Assembly: GCA_025355595.1 (NCBI GenBank)
Contig: JANXZI010000019.1
Coordinates: 1-7,861 of the forward strand
Source: Spartobacteria bacterium
GTDB lineage: Bacteria > Verrucomicrobiota > Verrucomicrobiia > Chthoniobacterales > Chthoniobacteraceae
Reading direction: 5' to 3'
Length of the DNA: 7,861 nt
The notes under the pieces are model-generated. The model saw only the letters and a list, made by a program, of their open reading frames with translations, was not told the origin of the DNA and made no database searches. Of this stretch, positions 1 through 6,602 are shown in pieces. The position numbers were made by a program, and so were the translations under genes. The number at the start of each line of letters is the position of its first letter. Position 1 is the stretch's first letter.

Positions 1-910
1 GGTGCTGCAGGTCGTGGTCGTGTCCGCAGAAGTAGGCGGCGACGCCGTATTTCTGGAAGAGCGGCAGCCAGGCGGCGATGAGTTCGGCGGAGTCGCCGTG
101 CGGGCCGTTGCTGTAGAGCGGGTGGTGGCCGAAGGCGAGCGTCCACGGGGCGCGCGGCTTTTTCAGTTCGGTCTCCATCCAGGCGCGCTGCTTGGCCTTT
201 TCCTCCTTGGTGAGATAGGAGAGCCTGTTCTGGTAATTGCTGTCGAGGATGAGGCAGGTGACGAGCGGGTTCTGCGCCGGCCAGTCCACGCGATACCACT
301 TCGCCGGCATGGTCCAGCGGGTGCCGGGATTCACGTCGGCGTAGGTGAGTTCCGCGGCGACCTTGTGGAAGCCTTCCTCGTCGTAATCGTGATTGCCGAG
401 CATGGCCCAGCACGGCCCCGGAAAGGCGGAGGCGGGATACATGTCCTCGAAGCCTTCCTTCCACCGCGGCGAAACGACGCCGCCCGGCATGGTGCCGTAG
501 AAATTGTCGCCGAGCAGGAAGAGGCCCTCGGTCTTGAGATTGCGGGCTTGGACGTAGCCCTGCATGGCGGCGGCGACGGCTCCCTGCATGCTGGGTGCAT
601 TGGGATCCCCGTCCTTGGAATTGGCGGCGTCTGTGGGGACGCTGCCGGGAACGGTTTTAGGGGCGGATTTGGAGACGGCTCCGGGAGCAGTGCCGGTGGT
701 GGCACCAGGGACGGCGGGCTTGGTGTAACGGTATTTCTTCACGTTGCCGAAGTCGCCGAGCATCAGAAAATTCAACCCCTCCCCGGTGGTGGCGGGCGCT
801 CCAAAGAGGGGAAGCCGTTCGGCCAAAGCGACTGCTGCGCTGTAGGCAAAGACCTGGCGGAGGAGTTGGCGGCGCGTGATGCTGGGTGGGATGAGTGGTG
901 ACGGATTCAT
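1..910 (-). CDS. Purple-acid-phosphatase-like metallophosphoesterase, Tat-exported (3' end outside window)
   Basis: Predicted dinuclear-metal phosphoesterase that hydrolyses phosphate monoesters outside the cytoplasm. Translating the minus strand from ATG at 910 gives 303 residues with no stop. All seven metal ligands of the mammalian tartrate-resistant acid phosphatase family can be placed: D53 (GDFG), D135 and Y138 (GDNFY), N173 (GNHDY), H262 (GHHPLYS), and H297 and H299 (GHDHDLQ). The Tyr ligand in GDNFY is what marks the purple acid phosphatase type. The N-terminus TRRQLLRQVFAYSAAVAL (RR at 13-14) looks like a twin-arginine signal. Between motif 1 and motif 2 lies a Pro/Ala/Gly/Thr-rich insert (about residues 58-107) that makes this spacing longer than I recall for the family. 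The C-terminal part after GHDHDLQ is missing because the window ends. The gene is divergent from the plus-strand cluster. No Shine-Dalgarno sequence precedes the start (leader CAATTCCTTTC). The family call is strong; the substrate is unknown. Confidence 0.93.
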   Translation of the reverse strand, partial: MNPSPLIPPSITRRQLLRQVFAYSAAVALAERLPLFGAPATTGEGLNFLMLGDFGNVKKYRYTKPAVPGATTGTAPGAVSKSAPKTVPGSVPTDAANSKDGDPNAPSMQGAVAAAMQGYVQARNLKTEGLFLLGDNFYGTMPGGVVSPRWKEGFEDMYPASAFPGPCWAMLGNHDYDEEGFHKVAAELTYADVNPGTRWTMPAKWYRVDWPAQNPLVTCLILDSNYQNRLSYLTKEEKAKQRAWMETELKKPRAPWTLAFGHHPLYSNGPHGDSAELIAAWLPLFQKYGVAAYFCGHDHDLQH

Positions 911-1282
911 GAAAGGAATTGCCGCGAGTGTGGACATTTCGTCAGGCGAAGTCTCGGAGCAAATGCGGGCCCCGGCCACGCAGCCGTTCAACGGTCAGTT
1001 TATCCATTCAAAGTGGTCAACGTCGTCGAAGCGAAGTAGCGACGCGTGGAGGGCTGGCAGGCTTTGGGAGCGCCGGATATTGCCAAGACATTCTCGCCTA
1101 CATCCCCAGCAAGCGCGTGCTGCACGAGGGCGGCTACGAGGCCGTCCGCTCGCTCATGGATTGGAGCAATCCGCTGCGCCCGAAAATTCGCCGATACGAT
1201 CGAGGAGCGAATCATCGCAAAGGTGTATGAGATATGGCGGTAGGAGAAAGGGACGCCCGCAATCTTCACCCCACGATTCCTT
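911..1282. other. Divergent intergenic region with a decayed gene fragment
   Basis: This 372-base gap separates the minus-strand phosphatase from the plus-strand cluster, so promoters for both directions should lie here. The left part (911-1071) shows no convincing coding potential. It holds a short inverted repeat CCGTT-C-AACGG at 984-994 that could be an operator half-site pair but is too short to be sure. The right part carries the ceramidase-like remnant listed separately. Only 39 bases lie between the remnant's stop codon and the next gene, so that gene's promoter probably overlaps the remnant or lies upstream of it. I found no clear -35/-10 pair with proper spacing. Confidence 0.6.
1072..1243 (+). 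pseudogene. Frameshifted remnant of a neutral/alkaline ceramidase-like C-terminus
   Basis: Two adjacent plus-strand frames join into one family-like peptide. The first reads AGYCQDILAYIPSKRVLHEG, then GYEAV and MDWSNPLRPK, up to about 1185. The second frame, from 1187, reads FADTIEERIIAKVYEIWR and stops at TAG 1241-1243. The switch falls on the AAAA run at 1183-1186, as if one base had been added. The pattern of (Y/F)xxD(I/V), Y(I/V)PS(K/R)RVL, EGGYE and then a tail like xxxTVEERI resembles the C-terminal part of neutral/alkaline non-lysosomal ceramidase-like proteins as I remember them from Planctomycetota and Verrucomicrobiota. Nothing family-like extends upstream of about 1072, and the intact proteins are several hundred residues long. 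I therefore read it as a truncated relic rather than a gene. A sequencing error could explain the shift but not the missing N-terminal bulk. The family assignment is from memory and unsearched. Confidence 0.6.
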
Positions 1283-2899
1283 ATGTTGAAATTTCTCCTC
1301 CCATTCGTCCTCGTCGCATTTCACTGCCTCGCGGCGGAGTCGCCGCTCGCACTCACGTTGCAGACACGCTCCGGCACCGGCCGGGCGGTCGCGGTGAAGG
1401 AGCAGTGGCTCCCGTCGCGCACGGCGATCATCGTGTGCGACATGTGGGATCTCCATCATTGCAAGAACGCCGTCATCCGCGAGGGCGAGATGGCGCCGCG
1501 CATGAATGCGATGCTCGAAAAGGCGCGCGCCGACGGCGTGCTGATCATCCACGCGCCGAGCGGTTGCATGAAGCCGTATGAAGGCACGCCGGCGCGCGAG
1601 CGCGCAAAGTCCGCGCCGGTCGCGGCCCGGCTGCCGGACAAGATCAGCGAATGGTGCCGGCAGATTCCCGCGGAGGAACAGGCGGTGTATCCCATCGATC
1701 AAAATGATTCCGAGGACGACGATCCCGCGGAGCACGCAAAGTGGGCGAAGGAACTCGAGGCGAAGGGACTCAATCCGCGTGCGCCTTGGACGAGGCAGAT
1801 TGATGTGCTGCGCATTGATCAGGAGAAGGACGCCATCAGCGATTCCGGCGTGGAGATTTGGAATGTGCTCGAAGCGCGCGGCATCCAGAATGTGATCCTC
1901 GCGGGCGTCCACGTGAACATGTGCGTCGCGGGCCGTCCGTTCGGCCTGCGGCAGATGGCGAAGAATGGCCGGCACGTCGTGCTCATGCGCGACCTCACGG
2001 ACTCGATGTACAATCCGCAGCGCTGGCCCTTCGTGAGCCACGCGCGCGGCACGGAGCTTTTCATCCAGCACGCGGAAAAGCGCATCTGCCCGACGATCAC
2101 GTCGGATCAGATTCTCGGCGGGAAGCCGTTCGAGTTCAGCGCGGCGACGGCGGGGAAGAAGCGCGTGCAGATTCTCCTCTTCGGCGACAGCACGACGGAG
2201 GCGAGCCTTCCGAAGAAGTTTGCGCCCGACGAGCCGCAGTTTGAGGACATGATCCGCATCCTGCTCGCCACCGAGCCCGGACTCCCGCCGTGCGATGTGT
2301 CCAACGAGGGCGTGAGCGGCGAATTCATCCGCGGGTTGCTCGACTCCGGCCGCTACGACCGGGCGATCGCGGCGAAGCCGAAGGCCGATTACATCTTCAT
2401 CCGCTACGGCATCAACGACCGCTCAAAGCGCGCGGATTTCGCCACCAATTTTCCGAAGGACTTCCACGAGCTGCTCGCGCGACTGCGCAAGGATCACCCG
2501 CAGGCGATGCTCATCCCGATGACCGCGATCCCCTCTGCGCCGGACAATACCCACGCGGACATCAACGCGCTGATCCGGAAAATCGCCGAGGAGGAGAAGC
2601 TCCCGCTTTTCGACATCGCCCCGGGCTATCTCGCCGAGCTGGAAAAGGGGCCGAACATGCTGAACTACCGCCGCTACGCACTCGCGAAAGTGCCGGAGAA
2701 TCTCCGCGCAATCGCCACGCCCTACGTTTCCGATCCGACCGGCAAGGATCCCACCATCATCGTGATGGACAACCGGCTCGACGGAATCTTCGGCCATCTC
2801 CCCGGCTGGTTCGGCGACCGGCATCCGAACCTCGCGGGCTACAATGTGATCGCGAGCGAGACGGCAAAGTTCCTCGCGCCGATCCTCCGCGCGAAGTAG
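1283..2899 (+). CDS. Secreted isochorismatase-like / SGNH (GDSL) hydrolase fusion
   Basis: A 538-residue protein with two hydrolase domains. Residues 1-18 are a Sec signal peptide (hydrophobic LLPFVLVAF, cut near LAA). Residues of about 45-275 are a cysteine-hydrolase (isochorismatase-like) domain with an apparent Asp-Lys-Cys triad: D53 in IIVCDMWD, K182 in DQEKDAISDSG, and C214 in GVHVNMCVAGRPFG. The acidic insert around 138-150 resembles one I recall from planctomycete relatives. Residues of about 294-535 are an SGNH hydrolase: S303 in LLFGDSTTEAS (block I), G343/G346 in GVSGE (block II), N378 in YGINDR (block III), and H514 in DRHPNLAGY (block V). SGNH enzymes of this kind often remove acyl groups from carbohydrates. 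The isochorismatase-like domain may act on amides or esters, but its substrate cannot be read from sequence. In block V the Asp is two residues before His (D512-R-H514), not the usual three. The ATG at 1283 is chosen because the signal peptide follows at once. No Shine-Dalgarno sequence is visible. It is the first gene of the plus-strand cluster. Confidence 0.9.
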   Translation: MLKFLLPFVLVAFHCLAAESPLALTLQTRSGTGRAVAVKEQWLPSRTAIIVCDMWDLHHCKNAVIREGEMAPRMNAMLEKARADGVLIIHAPSGCMKPYEGTPARERAKSAPVAARLPDKISEWCRQIPAEEQAVYPIDQNDSEDDDPAEHAKWAKELEAKGLNPRAPWTRQIDVLRIDQEKDAISDSGVEIWNVLEARGIQNVILAGVHVNMCVAGRPFGLRQMAKNGRHVVLMRDLTDSMYNPQRWPFVSHARGTELFIQHAEKRICPTITSDQILGGKPFEFSAATAGKKRVQILLFGDSTTEASLPKKFAPDEPQFEDMIRILLATEPGLPPCDVSNEGVSGEFIRGLLDSGRYDRAIAAKPKADYIFIRYGINDRSKRADFATNFPKDFHELLARLRKDHPQAMLIPMTAIPSAPDNTHADINALIRKIAEEEKLPLFDIAPGYLAELEKGPNMLNYRRYALAKVPENLRAIATPYVSDPTGKDPTIIVMDNRLDGIFGHLPGWFGDRHPNLAGYNVIASETAKFLAPILRAK

Positions 2900-2916
2900 G
2901 CGAAGTTTTCCAACCT

Positions 2917-2930
2917 CGCTCGGGCGAGCG
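2917..2930. repeat. Short GC-rich inverted repeat after the fusion hydrolase gene
   Basis: CGCTCG-GG-CGAGCG is a perfect 6-base inverted repeat with a 2-base centre, about 18 bases after the stop codon at 2899. As RNA it would more likely fold as a 5-base-pair stem with a GGGC loop. No T-run follows, so it is not a textbook intrinsic terminator. It could stabilise the 3' end of the upstream transcript or be chance in GC-rich DNA. Confidence 0.4.
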
Positions 2931-2950
2931 CCGCACTGGATTGTGCTGCG

Positions 2951-2990
2951 GCGACGCTGCGCAGCTCTGGAGAGCTACGCTACGACGCAG
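2951..2990. repeat. REP-like intergenic element with central palindrome
   Basis: The block consists of GCGACGCTGCGC (2951-2962), the inverted repeat AGCTCT-GG-AGAGCT (2963-2976) and an ACGCTACGACGC tail (2977-2988). The left 12 bases recur exactly at 6529-6540 in another gap of this window. Position, symmetry and recurrence suggest a dispersed intergenic element of REP type, but two partial copies in one window cannot prove that. The neighbouring gene starts at 3032. Confidence 0.4.
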
Positions 2991-3031
2991 AGAAACCCAA
3001 AGCCGCGGCAGCAGTGACGGTCACATTCACC

Positions 3032-5083
3032 ATGCGAATACTCTTTTCCCTCATCGCGCTGACCTGCACCGCGGCAATCGCCGATGCTGCACCGGAGACG
3101 CCACCGGCTCCCCGTTCACATCCGCCGATGCGTCCTCTTCCCGTGGCGAACAAGGCCCCGCTCGCCGCCGGGCCGAAGCTGTTTGTGGATGCCGCGCGCG
3201 GCGATGATGCGCACGCGGGCACCGCGGTCGCACCGTGGAAAACGCTCGCGCATGCGCTGCGCCATTTGCAGCCCGGCGACACGCTGTATCTGCGCGGCGG
3301 CGTGTATTACGAGAAGGTCGCGCTGACCCGCTCCGGCACGGCGGAAGGGCCGATCACCATCGGATCGTTTCCCGGCGAACTCGCCATCATTGATGGCGGG
3401 CTGCGCGAATTTGCGGAAAGTCCGGGGACGAGTTGGGAGCCGTTCGCGGGCGGCGCGGAGGGGGAGTTCGTTTCGACGAAGACTTACCCCGGCGCGGATG
3501 CACGCCGCGCGCCGCAGCAATTTCTGCCAGCGTCGTGGGAGCCGATGTGGGGCCTTGAGGATGAGCGTCCGCTTGCGCTCGGGAATTTCGCGGACTCGAT
3601 GGTGCCGCTGCACGGCTATCGCAAGGTGATCGATCTTCGCGCGACGGGTGAATTTTGGATCAGCGGGAAAAAGGAAAAGGACACCGGCATCTATTGCGGG
3701 CCGGGGCTGTGGTTCAATCGCGACACGGGGCGCATCCACATCCGCCTCGCCCACCACACGCTCGCGGGGCTCGGCGATCATGCTTATCGCGGCGAGACGG
3801 ATCCGCGGAAGCTGCCGCTCGTGGTCGCGCTCGGCTTTGGCGATGACGTGGTGCGCCTCACCGGAGTGAAGCATGTGCGGCTGCAAAATCTCGTGCTGCG
3901 GGGGGCGACCGCGAGCCCGATGATCCACGCGTATGGCGCGGAGGATGTCGCCCTTGACCACGTCACGGTTTTCGGCGGCTTCCCGTGCATCCTTGTGGAT
4001 GCCTCGAAGGACCTCCGCGTGACGCATTCGGCATTTCGCGGGCTGGCCGCGCCGTGGTCGTCGCGCGCGCACATGAAGTATCGCGGGACGCCCACGTATC
4101 AGATCGTCTTGCGCAACGATCAGCCAGGGAATGAGAACATCGAGTTCGGCTGGTGCGAATTTACCGACGATCATGATTTCGCATTTCTCCGCTACGCAAA
4201 AAACCTCCAGTTCCATCACAACTTCGTGGACAACTTCAACGACGACGGACTTGAGATCGGGCCGAAGCTGCGTTCGCACACGATCTTCATTCACGAAAAT
4301 CGCCTCGGCGCGATTCTGAGTCCGTTCACGCAGCACGAGGGCGAGAAGGATGAGTCGCCGCTCGATCACGACCCAAAGGCGGGCGTGTTTGTCTTTCGCA
4401 ATGTGATCGATCTCCGAGCGGGCACGTACCGCTCGCCGCCGGTGCAGGACGATCCGAGCGGCGCATTCCTGCATTACGAAGGCCACCTCGCCGGCGATCA
4501 CGGCGGGCCGATCTGGTCGGTCATGCACATCTATCACAACACCGTGCTGCGCGAGACGCCGACCTTCCGCGACTACTTCCTCCTCGGCCTCGGCGCGCAG
4601 GGCATGCGCAACACGGAGCGCGATGTGTTCAACAACATCCTCGTGCAAATGGACAAGGTGCCCGGCGCGGGGTTTGCGGGAATTAAGGACGCGGGCAATC
4701 TGCGCGAGGGCGGCAACATTCTGTGGGGCATGAAGGACGGCCCGGCGCTGACGGGCGATCCGTTCGCAAAGTTCCGCGCATCGCCGATGTTCGCCGCCAG
4801 CAAGAAAGTTCACGAGCCGGGCTGGACGACGCTCGATCGCGTGATCGATCCGAAATTCACCAGCCTCGCGATGGACGGATCACGCGCCGATGATTTGCGT
4901 CTTCAACCCGCGAGTCCCGCGGTGAACAGCGGCGTCCCCGTGCCCCCCGAGTGGCCCGATCCGCTGCGCGCCGTGGACAAGGACGCGCCGGACATCGGCG
5001 CGCTCCCGCTCGGCACGAAGCCGTGGGGCGTGGGGGTGGACGGGCGCATCCCGCTCTTCGGAGCGCCCGGCGCGAAACGGTGA
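3032..5083 (+). CDS. Secreted right-handed parallel beta-helix protein (polysaccharide lyase-like fold)
   Basis: A 683-residue exported protein. Residues 1-20 are a Sec signal peptide (MRILFSLIAL, Ala-rich, cut near ADA-AP), followed by a short Pro-rich stretch (21-37). The body opens with KLFVDAARGDDAHAG, APWKTLAHAL and GDTLYLRGGVYYE (about 49-94). This is the typical entry segment of secreted beta-helix proteins of the DUF1565/pectate-lyase-like superfamily. Repeating short strands with asparagine- and histidine-containing turns follow, for example VRLQNLVLRGA (282-292), LQFHHNFVDNFNDDGLEIG (392-410), IFIHENRL (418-425) and MHIYHNTV (498-505). The C-terminal segment LRLQPASPAVNSG and DAPDIGAL (about 622-658) is a common ending of such proteins. 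I see no signature of a named lyase family, so cleavage or binding of a glycan is inference. ATG at 3032 is preferred over a GTG at 3014 because the signal peptide begins there. The sulfatase gene follows after 22 bases. Confidence 0.85.
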   Translation: MRILFSLIALTCTAAIADAAPETPPAPRSHPPMRPLPVANKAPLAAGPKLFVDAARGDDAHAGTAVAPWKTLAHALRHLQPGDTLYLRGGVYYEKVALTRSGTAEGPITIGSFPGELAIIDGGLREFAESPGTSWEPFAGGAEGEFVSTKTYPGADARRAPQQFLPASWEPMWGLEDERPLALGNFADSMVPLHGYRKVIDLRATGEFWISGKKEKDTGIYCGPGLWFNRDTGRIHIRLAHHTLAGLGDHAYRGETDPRKLPLVVALGFGDDVVRLTGVKHVRLQNLVLRGATASPMIHAYGAEDVALDHVTVFGGFPCILVDASKDLRVTHSAFRGLAAPWSSRAHMKYRGTPTYQIVLRNDQPGNENIEFGWCEFTDDHDFAFLRYAKNLQFHHNFVDNFNDDGLEIGPKLRSHTIFIHENRLGAILSPFTQHEGEKDESPLDHDPKAGVFVFRNVIDLRAGTYRSPPVQDDPSGAFLHYEGHLAGDHGGPIWSVMHIYHNTVLRETPTFRDYFLLGLGAQGMRNTERDVFNNILVQMDKVPGAGFAGIKDAGNLREGGNILWGMKDGPALTGDPFAKFRASPMFAASKKVHEPGWTTLDRVIDPKFTSLAMDGSRADDLRLQPASPAVNSGVPVPPEWPDPLRAVDKDAPDIGALPLGTKPWGVGVDGRIPLFGAPGAKR

Positions 5084-5105
5084 TCGCACGGCATCGGCAT
5101 CCTGC

Positions 5106-6518
5106 ATGAAACGGTTCACCGCGATCATCCTCGCCCTGCTGAATGTCGCGGCGCTGTCCGCGCCAGGCGACGTGCCGAAACCGAATGTCGTCTTCATCCT
5201 CGCTGACGACCTGCGGCCGGATGCGCTCGCCTGCACGGGCAACGCGGCGGTGAAGACGCCGAATCTCGACCGGCTTGCGGCGCGGGGGACGCTCTTCACG
5301 CGGGCGACGTGCGGCTACCCGATCTGCCATGTGAGCCGCGCGGAGATTCTCACCGGGCGATGCCTCACGAATGCCGACATGCCGGGGCGTCCGCTGAAGC
5401 TCGATCCGCAATGGACGATGTGGCCCGAGGTCATGCGCAGAGCGGGATGGCACACGGCGTATTGCGGAAAATGGCACACGCCAGGCACGCCACAGACGCG
5501 CGGCTATGCGGAGACATCCGCACTTTTCTCCGGCGGGGGAGCAAAGGAAAAGCTGCTCACTTTTCCGCTCAGCAGCACCGCGCGGAAGGTGACCGGCTAC
5601 ACGGGATGGACCTTCAAGGATGAGGCTGGCCAGCCGCTCCCCGGCGATACCGTGGGCCTCACGCCGGAGACGGATGCGCGCATCGCGGACGGGGCCATCG
5701 CGGTGCTCCGCAAGCGCAAAGATGCGCCGTTTTTCCTCCATGTGAACTTCACCGCGCCGCACGATCCGCTGCTCTGGCCGCGCGACACCGGGCCGCGCGT
5801 GGATGCGACTTCGCTGGCGCTGCCGGGGAATTTCCGCGCAGGGCATCCTTTCGATCACGGCAACAGTGCGGGCCGCGACGAGGTGATCGTGCCCGCGCCG
5901 CGCAGTGCAGAGGAGGTAAGGCGCGAGCGCGCGGTGTATTTTTCACTCGTGGAAAATCTGGATGCACAGATCGGCCGCATCATCCGCGCACTGGAGGAAG
6001 CCGGCGTGCTGGAGCGCACCGTGATCATTTTCAGCAGCGACCACGGGCTCGCGCTCGGCAGTCACGGGCTCATGGGCAAACAGAACCAATACGAACACAC
6101 CATCGGCGTGCCGCTCATCACTGCGGGTCCCGGAGTGCGCGCCGGCGCGCGGGCGAGTGCGCAGTGCTACCTGCGCGATCTGTTCCCGACGGTGTGCGAC
6201 ATCACCGGCACCGCCATTCCGCCGAGCGTGCAGGGGCGCAGCCTCCGCCCTGTGCTCCGCGGCGAGAATGCGGAGATCTATCCGGCCATCTTCGGTCGCT
6301 TCACGGACACGCAGCGCATGATGCGGACGGCGGACGGCTGGAAGCTCATCTGGTATCCGAAGATCGCGCGGCAGCAGCTCTTCCACGTGAGCGAGGATCC
6401 CGAGGAGTTGCGCGATCTCGCGCAGGACAAAGGCGAGCAAGAGCGGCTGCACCGGATGATGGCCGGCCTCGAGACGGGGATGCGCGAGCAGGGCGACGCG
6501 GTGCTGGAGAAGCGCTGA
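5106..6518 (+). CDS. Secreted type I (formylglycine) sulfatase
   Basis: A 470-residue sulfatase with a signal peptide (MKRFTAIILALLNVAALSA, residues 1-19). Type I sulfatases hydrolyse sulfate esters using a formylglycine made from Cys or Ser plus a calcium ion. The visible active-site elements are D34 and D35 (NVVFILADDLRPD), C74 as the likely formylglycine precursor in CHVSRAEILTGR, R78, K122 and H124 (GKWH), H219 (APHDP), D312 and H313 (SSDHG), and K325 (MGKQNQYEH). The C-terminal subdomain carries DGWKLIWYP and LFHVSEDPEELRDLA, where the family normally ends. The length is normal for the family. The signature has Val where Pro or Ala usually stands (C-x-P/A-S-R). No maturase gene is in the window. 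The substrate is unknown; a sulfated carbohydrate is likely from context. It is probably co-transcribed with the beta-helix gene 22 bases upstream. Confidence 0.95.
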   Translation: MKRFTAIILALLNVAALSAPGDVPKPNVVFILADDLRPDALACTGNAAVKTPNLDRLAARGTLFTRATCGYPICHVSRAEILTGRCLTNADMPGRPLKLDPQWTMWPEVMRRAGWHTAYCGKWHTPGTPQTRGYAETSALFSGGGAKEKLLTFPLSSTARKVTGYTGWTFKDEAGQPLPGDTVGLTPETDARIADGAIAVLRKRKDAPFFLHVNFTAPHDPLLWPRDTGPRVDATSLALPGNFRAGHPFDHGNSAGRDEVIVPAPRSAEEVRRERAVYFSLVENLDAQIGRIIRALEEAGVLERTVIIFSSDHGLALGSHGLMGKQNQYEHTIGVPLITAGPGVRAGARASAQCYLRDLFPTVCDITGTAIPPSVQGRSLRPVLRGENAEIYPAIFGRFTDTQRMMRTADGWKLIWYPKIARQQLFHVSEDPEELRDLAQDKGEQERLHRMMAGLETGMREQGDAVLEKR

Positions 6519-6540
6519 CGGTCAGCGTGCGACGCTGCGC
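6513..6540. terminator. Overlapping inverted repeats at the sulfatase stop, possible weak terminator or attenuator
   Basis: CGCTGAC-G-GTCAGCG (6513-6527) is a perfect 7-base inverted repeat that spans the TGA stop codon. CAGCGT-GCG-ACGCTG (6523-6537) is a second hairpin with a 6-base stem. The two share bases and so cannot form together. A modestly T-rich stretch (GTTTGTAGTTT, 6542-6552) follows. This is weak for intrinsic termination, because the T-run is interrupted and begins four bases after the stem. It is still the best terminator-like signal in the window. Confidence 0.35.
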
Positions 6541-6602
6541 GGTTTGTAGTTTCAAAGAAACGCACCATCCGCTGTTCATCCCTGCGCAATTCCCACCCAC
6601 CC

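Noticed and set aside
2..901. Long plus-strand open frame (about 299 codons) opposite the phosphatase gene
   Set aside because: It is antisense to a frame with all seven purple-acid-phosphatase metal ligands; its own translation is Gly/Val/Ala-rich with no motif. High G+C often leaves such mirror frames open.
961..1020. Possible minus-strand promoter with TTGACC at the -35 position
   Set aside because: The only AT-rich -10-like sequence (ATAAAC) is 11 bases away rather than about 17.
1034..1060. Possible third copy of the 2951-2990 repeat (GTAGCGACGC)
   Set aside because: Only a few bases match on either strand and the palindrome is absent, so I treat it as chance.
876..1289. Plus-strand open frame bridging the phosphatase start and the fusion hydrolase start
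   Set aside because: It overlaps the phosphatase 5' end and its translation matches nothing; the ceramidase-like peptide lies in two other frames.
3014..3031. GTG start adding six residues to the beta-helix protein
   Set aside because: The signal peptide begins cleanly at ATG 3032, and the added residues TVTFT do not improve it.
3116..4813. Minus-strand open frame of 565 codons opposite the beta-helix gene
   Set aside because: Translation is Arg/Ala/His-rich without signal peptide or motif, and the plus strand has a coherent secreted beta-helix. Mirror of a GC-rich gene.
4857..5858. Minus-strand open frame of 333 codons across the beta-helix/sulfatase junction
   Set aside because: It spans two plus-strand genes and their gap, and its product is an Arg-rich low-complexity sequence with no family features.
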